This document shows, one piece after another, positions 58,123-64,000 of a DNA stretch of 64,000 nt. Source of the DNA: Enterobacter sp. Cy-643 (GTDB lineage Bacteria > Pseudomonadota > Gammaproteobacteria > Enterobacterales > Enterobacteriaceae); contig NZ_VWWV01000009.1 in the NCBI RefSeq assembly GCF_011752815.1, positions 39,504 to 103,503 on the forward strand, read 5' to 3'. Position 1 is the stretch's first letter. Each line of letters starts with the position of its first letter. Made by a program: the position numbers and the translations under genes. Below the pieces are notes generated by a model. The model was not told the DNA's origin, searched no databases, and saw only the letters and a list, made by a program, of their open reading frames with translations.

Positions 58123-58343
58123 AAATTTACCTCTTGTCTTTGCCGTCTTGGTAACTCCAGCATACCGTTCTTAATGTCAAAATGTGTGATGTAAATCACG
58201 TTATTTTGTCACTTTTTGTCAAGGAGACCTTTTTGTGAGGCAGGACAGGATATGCGTTTTTAAGGCTTGTGGTTATCGGAAATCACGTCCATATTTGATT
58301 GGATGACCTGACGCTAAACCGTTTCAGTTTTTGCGTCGGCAGA

Positions 58344-58376
58344 TAAAAAAACGGCAGCCGAGGCTGCCGTTTTTCT
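58344..58376 (-). terminator. bamD terminator
   Basis: AACGGCAGCC / GGCTGCCGTT stem with T run on the minus strand, 15 bases after the bamD stop. Confidence 0.9.
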
Positions 58377-58390
58377 TGTGATATAGTCTG

Positions 58391-59128
58391 TCAGGTGTTG
58401 CTGCTGTTGGCGGCAATGATTTTCGCAACTTTATCTGCCTGGCCCGGCATCTGCAGCTCGCGGTAGGCATTTTCCATCAGCTTCAGACCATCACGGGTTG
58501 CCTGAGTGTCAGGATAATCACGCAGCATACCTTCAACACGATTAACTACTGCCACCCACGCGCCGCGTTTCGTGTAATATTGCGCCACGGAAAGCTCATA
58601 CTTCGCCAGGCGATCTTTCAGGAACACGAGACGCTTAGTCGCATCGGTAACGTACTGGCTGTTCGGATAGCCGCGCACCAGCTTCGAGAAGTCGTTAAAA
58701 GCATCGCGAGCGTGCTGTGGATCACGGTCGGAACGGTCAACGCCAAAGAAGCCCTGTAGCGCGCTGTCATCCAACGCCATGTCCGTCAGGCCACGCATGT
58801 AAAGTACGTAGTCGATGTTTGGATGAGTCGGATTGAGGCGCATAAAGCGATCGATCGCCGCCTGAGCCAGCGGTAAGTCCGCATTTTTGTAGTAGGCGTA
58901 GATCAGGTCGAGCTGCACTTGCTGAGAGTACGGGCCAAATGGATAGCGGTTATCCAGCGCTTCCAGTTGCGTTATCGCCGCTTTAAAGTTACCGTCCTGC
59001 AGCTTTTGCTGGGCAGTCGCGTAGATCTCAGAAGGCGGATTATCAGGAACCTCATCCTTGGAACTGGAGCAACCAGCCAAAGCCAGGCTCAACGTGGCCG
59101 CTGCCACCAGATATTTCATGCGCGTCAT
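58391..59128 (-). CDS. bamD: Outer membrane assembly lipoprotein BamD
   Basis: A 245-residue essential BAM-complex lipoprotein. The signal peptide ends in lipobox LAGC (cysteine 20), followed by five TPR-like helical repeats ([60 protein letters not shown]). It bridges BamA with BamC and BamE and helps recognise outer-membrane protein substrates. Divergent from rluD across 133 bases. Confidence 0.98.
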   Translation of the reverse strand: MTRMKYLVAAATLSLALAGCSSSKDEVPDNPPSEIYATAQQKLQDGNFKAAITQLEALDNRYPFGPYSQQVQLDLIYAYYKNADLPLAQAAIDRFMRLNPTHPNIDYVLYMRGLTDMALDDSALQGFFGVDRSDRDPQHARDAFNDFSKLVRGYPNSQYVTDATKRLVFLKDRLAKYELSVAQYYTKRGAWVAVVNRVEGMLRDYPDTQATRDGLKLMENAYRELQMPGQADKVAKIIAANSSNT

Positions 59129-59261
59129 GACGTTTGACTTTCCTAAGTAATGTTATTTCCGGGAGAGTTCGTGTTCCGGCTCCCGATAAAGACCAGCTAC
59201 AATAGCACATTATATTAAACGGCATTGCCGTAAAACCCAACGTTAACGAAAGAAGCTGTCT

Positions 59262-60242
59262 ATGGCACAACTAGTACAACTCACCGAAACGGTGTCCGAT
59301 TCACAACTGGGTCAACGCTTAGATCAGGCATTGGCCGAATTGTTCCCGGATTATTCGCGTTCGCGCATAAAAGAATGGATTCTTGACCAGCGAGTTACGG
59401 TCAACGGCGTTGTCTGGGACAAGCCGAAAGAGAAAGTGTTGGGTGGCGAAAGCGTAACCATCAATGCTGAGATTGAAGAAGAAGTCCGCTGGGAGGCTCA
59501 GGACATCCCGCTGAATATCGTCTATGAAGATGAAGATATTCTGGTGATCAATAAGCCCCGTGACCTCGTTGTGCACCCTGGTGCAGGCAACCCGGATGGT
59601 ACCGTGCTGAATGCGCTGCTGCACTATTATCCGCCAATTGCGGATGTGCCGCGGGCGGGTATCGTTCACCGTCTGGATAAAGACACCACCGGCTTGATGG
59701 TTGTAGCAAAAACTGTCCCGGCGCAAACTCGCCTGGTTGAAGCTCTTCAACTGCGTGAAATTACCCGTGAGTACGAAGCGGTGGCCATTGGTCATATGAC
59801 CGGCGGCGGTACGGTGGAAGAGCCTATCAGCCGCCACCCAACCAAACGCACCCACATGTCCGTGCATCCAATGGGCAAACCTGCGGTGACGCACTACCGC
59901 ATTATGGAGCATTTCCGCGTGCATACGCGCCTGCGTTTGCGCCTGGAAACCGGCCGTACTCACCAGATCCGCGTCCACATGGCGCATATCAGCCATCCGC
60001 TGGTGGGCGATCAGCTTTACGGTGGCCGTCCTCGCCCGCCGAAAGGTGCATCGGAAGAGTTTGTCAGCGTTCTGCGCAAGTTCGACCGGCAGGCGCTTCA
60101 CGCGACTATGCTGCGCCTGTACCATCCTGTCAGCGGTATTCTGATGGAATGGAGCGCACCGATCCCACAGGATATGGTTGAACTGATTGACGCTCTTCGC
60201 GCTGATACCGAAACCCATAAAGATCAACTGGACTGGCTATGA
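59262..60242 (+). CDS. rluD: 23S rRNA pseudouridine synthase RluD
   Basis: A 326-residue enzyme that makes pseudouridines 1911, 1915 and 1917 in helix 69 of 23S rRNA. An S4-like RNA-binding domain (LGQRLDQALAELFPDYSRSR) precedes the catalytic domain with HRLDKDTTGLMVVAKT, which contains the catalytic Asp. RLETGRTHQIRVHMAHI completes the family signature. It overlaps pgeF by ATGA. Confidence 0.98.
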   Translation: MAQLVQLTETVSDSQLGQRLDQALAELFPDYSRSRIKEWILDQRVTVNGVVWDKPKEKVLGGESVTINAEIEEEVRWEAQDIPLNIVYEDEDILVINKPRDLVVHPGAGNPDGTVLNALLHYYPPIADVPRAGIVHRLDKDTTGLMVVAKTVPAQTRLVEALQLREITREYEAVAIGHMTGGGTVEEPISRHPTKRTHMSVHPMGKPAVTHYRIMEHFRVHTRLRLRLETGRTHQIRVHMAHISHPLVGDQLYGGRPRPPKGASEEFVSVLRKFDRQALHATMLRLYHPVSGILMEWSAPIPQDMVELIDALRADTETHKDQLDWL

Positions 60243-60970
60243 CCAAAACGATCGTCCCGCACTGGCCGCTTCCGGAGGGCGTTGCTGCCTGTAGCTCAAC
60301 CCGCGCGGGTGGCGTTAGCCTCGCGCCGTATGACTCGATGAATCTGGGCGCCCATTGCGGCGACGATCTGGCACATGTTGAAGAGAACCGTCGGCTATTT
60401 TATGCCGCCGCAGGCTTGCCTTCAAAACCGGTCTGGCTTGAGCAGGTTCACGGTAAAACGGTGTTGAAGCTAACGGGCGAGCCGTATGCCTCTAAGCGAG
60501 CGGATGCTTCTTATAGCAATACGCCGGGAACGGTTTGTGCGGTGATGACGGCGGATTGCCTGCCGGTGCTGTTTTGTAATGAGGCTGGAACTGAAGTTGC
60601 GGCAGCGCATGCTGGCTGGCGCGGTTTATGTGAAGGTGTACTCGAAGAGACGGTAGCCTGTTTCCAGGATCGCCCCCAGAATATTCGCGCCTGGCTCGGG
60701 CCGGCAATTGGTCCTCAGGCGTTCGAAGTGGGGCCGGAAGTTCGCGAAGCCTTTATGGCGAAGGACGAAAAAGCGGCAAATGCTTTTAGCGCAGCGGGCG
60801 AAAAGTACTATGCTGATATCTACCAGCTTGCAAGGCAGCGGCTGGCGAACGTGGGCGTCACGCAGGTGTACGGCGGCGACCGCTGTACCTGGACCGAAAG
60901 CGGCGATTTCTTCTCATACCGCCGCGACAGAATAACAGGTCGTATGGCAAGTTTCATCTGGCTGATATAA
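60239..60970 (+). CDS. pgeF: Peptidoglycan editing factor PgeF (YfiH), laccase-domain family
   Basis: A 243-residue Cu-oxidase_4/YfiH-family protein. Metal-site residues are visible in EQVHGKTVLKL, MTADCLPVLFC and AAHAGWRGLCEGVLE. PgeF removes the wrong L-Ser from muropeptides made by MurC error in E. coli; older annotations call it polyphenol oxidase. Translationally coupled to rluD. Confidence 0.95.
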   Translation: MTKTIVPHWPLPEGVAACSSTRAGGVSLAPYDSMNLGAHCGDDLAHVEENRRLFYAAAGLPSKPVWLEQVHGKTVLKLTGEPYASKRADASYSNTPGTVCAVMTADCLPVLFCNEAGTEVAAAHAGWRGLCEGVLEETVACFQDRPQNIRAWLGPAIGPQAFEVGPEVREAFMAKDEKAANAFSAAGEKYYADIYQLARQRLANVGVTQVYGGDRCTWTESGDFFSYRRDRITGRMASFIWLI

Positions 60971-61032
60971 CCTATCGAATCAAGACGATCCAGTGCGGGT
61001 AGCTCGCGCTTCATATATTTCAGGCCATTAAC

Positions 61033-61060
61033 CTTGAATAATTGAGGGATGACCTCATTT
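61033..61060 (+). promoter_or_regulatory. Sigma-32 promoter of clpB
   Basis: CTTGAAT at 61033-61039 and CCTCATTT at 61053-61060 with a 13-base spacer, the same arrangement as the E. coli clpB heat-shock promoter, 41 bases before the start codon. Confidence 0.85.
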
Positions 61061-61100
61061 AATCTCCAGTAGCAAATTTGACCTGTTTATGGGAGGAGTT

Positions 61101-63674
61101 ATGCGTCTGGATCGTCTTACCAATAAATTCCAGCTTGCTCTCGCCGATGCCCAATCTCTTGCTCTTGGGCACGACAATCAATTCATCGAACCTCTTCATC
61201 TGATGAGCGCTTTGCTTAATCAGGAGGGGGGATCCGTGCGCCCGTTATTGACCTCTGCGGGGGTCAACGCGGGCAAATTACGTACCGACATCGAGCAGGC
61301 ATTAAGCCGCCTGCCCCAGGTAGAAGGCACCGGCGGCGACGTTCAGCCTTCTCAGGATTTGGTGCGTGTACTGAACCTGTGCGACAAGCTTGCACAAAAA
61401 AGAAACGACAATTTTATTTCGTCAGAGCTGTTTGTTCTGGCGGTACTTGACTCACGCGGCACTCTGACCGACCTGCTGAAAGCCGCAGGCGCAACAGCAG
61501 CCAACGTAACCGCCGCGATTGAACAAATGCGTGGAGGGGAGAGCGTGAACGATCAAGGTGCCGAAGACCAACGTCAGGCATTGAAGAAATACACCGTTGA
61601 TTTAACCGAGCGGGCCGAACAAGGCAAGCTTGATCCGGTGATTGGCCGTGATGAAGAAATTCGCCGTACTATTCAGGTATTGCAGCGCCGTACCAAAAAT
61701 AACCCGGTGCTGATTGGTGAACCGGGCGTTGGTAAAACGGCCATCGTTGAAGGGCTTGCACAGCGCATCATTAATGGCGAAGTACCTGAAGGCTTGAAAG
61801 GCCGACGCGTGCTTGCGCTGGATATGGGCGCGCTGGTGGCCGGTGCAAAATACCGGGGTGAGTTTGAAGAGCGTCTCAAGGGTGTGCTGAACGATCTTGC
61901 TAAGCAGGAAGGCAACGTCATTCTGTTTATTGACGAGCTGCATACCATGGTCGGGGCAGGCAAAGCCGACGGTGCTATGGATGCCGGGAACATGCTCAAG
62001 CCAGCTTTGGCCCGCGGTGAATTGCACTGCGTTGGCGCGACCACGCTCGACGAATACCGTCAATATATAGAGAAGGATGCCGCGCTTGAGCGTCGTTTCC
62101 AAAAAGTGTTCGTGGCCGAGCCTTCGGTAGAAGACACTATTGCTATTCTGCGTGGTCTGAAAGAGCGTTATGAATTGCACCACCATGTGCAAATCACCGA
62201 CCCGGCAATTGTCGCGGCAGCTACGCTGTCTCATCGCTATATTGCCGATCGCCAGCTGCCGGATAAAGCCATTGACCTCATCGATGAGGCCGCATCCAGC
62301 ATTCGTATGCAGATAGACTCTAAGCCTGAAGAGTTGGACCGCCTCGATCGCCGCATTATTCAGCTTAAGCTGGAGCAGCAGGCGCTGAAGAAAGAATCTG
62401 ATGAAGCCAGTCAGAAACGTCTCAGCATGCTGAATGAAGAGCTCGAAGATAAAGAGCGCCAGTATTCAGAACTTGAAGAAGAGTGGAAGGCGGAGAAAGC
62501 TTCGCTGTCCGGCACGCAAACCATTAAGGCTGAGCTTGAGCAGGCGAAAATCGCAATCGAGCAGGCTCGCCGCGTAGGTGATCTTGGGCGTATGTCCGAG
62601 CTGCAGTACGGTAAAATTCCTGAGCTGGAAAAACAGCTGGCCGCGGCAACCCAAAGCGAAGGGAAAACCATGCGTCTGCTGCGTAATAAAGTGACGGACG
62701 CAGAAATCGCCGAAGTGCTGGCACGCTGGACCGGGATCCCGGTTGCCCGAATGCTGGAAGGCGAGCGCGACAAACTCTTGCGCATGGAAAAAGATCTTCA
62801 TCAGCGTGTGATCGGTCAGGATGAAGCCGTCGAAGCCGTATCAAACGCGATTCGTCGTAGCCGTGCTGGATTGTCCGATCCTAATCGCCCAATAGGTTCG
62901 TTCCTGTTCCTGGGGCCAACCGGGGTAGGTAAGACTGAGCTGTGCAAAGCGTTAGCGAACTTTATGTTCGACAGTGACGATGCGATGGTGCGTATCGACA
63001 TGTCCGAGTTTATGGAGAAACACTCCGTATCGCGGCTAGTGGGTGCGCCTCCGGGCTATGTTGGTTATGAAGAAGGTGGCTACCTGACGGAAGCCGTTCG
63101 TCGCCGTCCTTATTCCGTGATTCTGCTGGATGAGGTAGAAAAAGCGCATCCGGATGTGTTTAACATCCTGCTGCAGGTTCTGGATGACGGCCGTCTGACC
63201 GATGGGCAGGGTCGCACCGTTGATTTCCGTAATACGGTTGTCATTATGACGTCGAACCTTGGTTCAGACTTAATTCAGGAGCGTTTCGGTGAACTGGATT
63301 ACGGCCATATGAAGGATCTGGTCCTTGGCGTTGTTAGCCAAAGCTTCCGCCCGGAGTTCATTAACCGTATCGATGAGGTTGTTGTCTTCCATCCTCTCGG
63401 TGAGCGCCACATTGCTTCTATTGCTCAGATTCAGCTGCAGCGTTTATACAAACGGCTGGAAGAGCGTGGTTATGGTGTAAGTATCTCGGATGACGCATTG
63501 AAGCTCATCAGCGAGAACGGTTACGATCCGGTCTACGGAGCACGTCCGCTGAAACGCGCTATTCAACAGCAAATTGAGAACCCATTGGCTCAGCAAATCC
63601 TTTCCGGTGAGCTGATTCCAGGCAAAACAATCAAGCTGGAAGTTAAAGACGATCGCATCGTGGCAGTGCAGTAA
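61101..63674 (+). CDS. clpB: Disaggregase chaperone ClpB
   Basis: An 857-residue Hsp100 chaperone, same length as E. coli. N-terminal repeat domain (1 to about 145), first AAA domain (Walker A GEPGVGKT near 206; Walker [14 protein letters not shown]), the coiled-coil middle domain (about 410 to 525; heptads rich in Glu/Lys) and second AAA domain (GPTGVGKT near 605; [15 protein letters not shown]). It extracts polypeptides from aggregates with DnaK; GrpE of the same system is also in this window. The start at 61101 has GGGAGGAG upstream; an internal GTG near residue 149 could give the known short form. Heat-shock regulated. Confidence 0.98.
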   Translation: MRLDRLTNKFQLALADAQSLALGHDNQFIEPLHLMSALLNQEGGSVRPLLTSAGVNAGKLRTDIEQALSRLPQVEGTGGDVQPSQDLVRVLNLCDKLAQKRNDNFISSELFVLAVLDSRGTLTDLLKAAGATAANVTAAIEQMRGGESVNDQGAEDQRQALKKYTVDLTERAEQGKLDPVIGRDEEIRRTIQVLQRRTKNNPVLIGEPGVGKTAIVEGLAQRIINGEVPEGLKGRRVLALDMGALVAGAKYRGEFEERLKGVLNDLAKQEGNVILFIDELHTMVGAGKADGAMDAGNMLKPALARGELHCVGATTLDEYRQYIEKDAALERRFQKVFVAEPSVEDTIAILRGLKERYELHHHVQITDPAIVAAATLSHRYIADRQLPDKAIDLIDEAASSIRMQIDSKPEELDRLDRRIIQLKLEQQALKKESDEASQKRLSMLNEELEDKERQYSELEEEWKAEKASLSGTQTIKAELEQAKIAIEQARRVGDLGRMSELQYGKIPELEKQLAAATQSEGKTMRLLRNKVTDAEIAEVLARWTGIPVARMLEGERDKLLRMEKDLHQRVIGQDEAVEAVSNAIRRSRAGLSDPNRPIGSFLFLGPTGVGKTELCKALANFMFDSDDAMVRIDMSEFMEKHSVSRLVGAPPGYVGYEEGGYLTEAVRRRPYSVILLDEVEKAHPDVFNILLQVLDDGRLTDGQGRTVDFRNTVVIMTSNLGSDLIQERFGELDYGHMKDLVLGVVSQSFRPEFINRIDEVVVFHPLGERHIASIAQIQLQRLYKRLEERGYGVSISDDALKLISENGYDPVYGARPLKRAIQQQIENPLAQQILSGELIPGKTIKLEVKDDRIVAVQ

Positions 63675-63689
63675 GTCACTTAACGTAAA

Positions 63690-63716
63690 AAACGAGCCCA
63701 TTTGGGCTCGTTTTTG
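63690..63716 (+). terminator. clpB terminator
   Basis: AAAACGAGCCC / GGGCTCGTTTT stem with an ATTT loop and T run, 16 bases after the clpB stop. Confidence 0.92.
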
Positions 63717-63784
63717 TTTGTAAAACAGCCATTGCTGACCTGTTTTTATTCTTTTTGGCTGAAAAGTGAGCTCTCAGAAAATTT

Positions 63785-64000
63785 TTTCAAATTAGGGGTT
63801 GTCAGGCTCTGAGAACTCCCTATAATGCGCCTCCACTGACACGGTGAAGCGGCTTCGAAAGCGGCTTAACAATCCCGGCGTCAGTCAGACGAAAGCGAAA
63901 ATAAACGCTTGACTCTGAAAGAGGAAAGCGTATTATACGCCACCTCGAGTTAGCAAGCGAAAGCGACTGACTCACTGCTCTTTAACAATTTATCAGACAA
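63785..64000 (+). promoter_or_regulatory. Ribosomal RNA operon promoters P1 and P2 with leader
   Basis: P1: TTGTCA (63799-63804), 16-base spacer, TATAAT (63821-63826), with an AT-rich UP element before it and a GCGCCTCC discriminator. P2: TTGACT (63909-63914), 16 bases, TATTAT (63931-63936). boxA antitermination sequence TGCTCTTTAACAA is at 63976-63988. The 16S rRNA gene must start a little beyond base 64000. By position after clpB this corresponds to rrnG of E. coli. Confidence 0.95.

Noticed and set aside
63785..64000. Presence of a 16S rRNA gene in the window
   Set aside because: Only the promoters and leader are present; the mature 16S sequence does not begin before base 64000.

Overview
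The window is a chromosomal segment of an enterobacterium (Enterobacteriaceae; the content is closest to the Enterobacter/Klebsiella/Cedecea group). The basis is near-identity, recalled from memory, to E. coli/Salmonella/Klebsiella proteins and conserved gene order: smpB-ratAB-bamE-recN-nadK-grpE-corB-ypjD-ffh-rpsP-rimM-trmD-rplS-yfiBNR-aroF-tyrA-pheA-raiA-bamD-rluD-pgeF-clpB, then a ribosomal RNA operon promoter. The genus is not resolved.

Layout. 1-3.2 kb: a LysR regulator (cut by the window edge), a nitroreductase, an EamA exporter and an AraC regulator. 3.2-6 kb: a small repeat-containing periplasmic protein, the co-chaperone pair cbpA-cbpM and an unassigned lipoprotein. 6.2-11.9 kb: the multidrug efflux locus oqxR / oqxBA / rarA. 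12.2-16.1 kb: a candidate class II microcin locus (double-glycine precursor plus CvaB-like peptidase-ABC exporter and CvaA-like adaptor), with no immunity gene that I can recognise. 16.3-17.4 kb: the SOS toxin symE with its antisense RNA symR, and a GNAT acetyltransferase. 17.6-19.6 kb: the wreck of a P4-like satellite integrated at the 3' side of ssrA, bounded by 50-bp perfect direct repeats; it keeps an integrase-primase scar and a translationally coupled two-gene membrane module containing a hexanucleotide tandem repeat. 19.6-20.0 kb: tmRNA with tag ANDENFALAA. 20.1-38.1 kb: the bapABCD biofilm locus, a 4378-residue Ig-repeat adhesin with its dedicated type I secretion system, sitting between smpB and ssrA.

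38.8-63.7 kb is conserved core: trans-translation, outer-membrane assembly (bamE, bamD), DNA repair (recN, two LexA boxes), NAD kinase, heat shock (grpE and clpB with sigma-32 promoters), the SRP/ribosome operon (ffh, rpsP-rimM-trmD-rplS), the c-di-GMP module yfiR-dgcN-yfiB, and aromatic amino-acid biosynthesis (aroF-tyrA under TyrR boxes; pheA under the pheL attenuator). A lactonase-family gene lies between tyrA and pheA. Two ERIC elements interrupt core leaders: one in the recN 5' UTR and one between trmD and rplS. The last 300 bases are the P1/P2 promoters and leader of an rrn operon whose 16S gene lies beyond the window.

The genes with least precedent are the microcin-like locus, the two-gene membrane module in the satellite remnant, and a 125-nt insert between duplicated rplS terminators that could be a small RNA or small-ORF gene.
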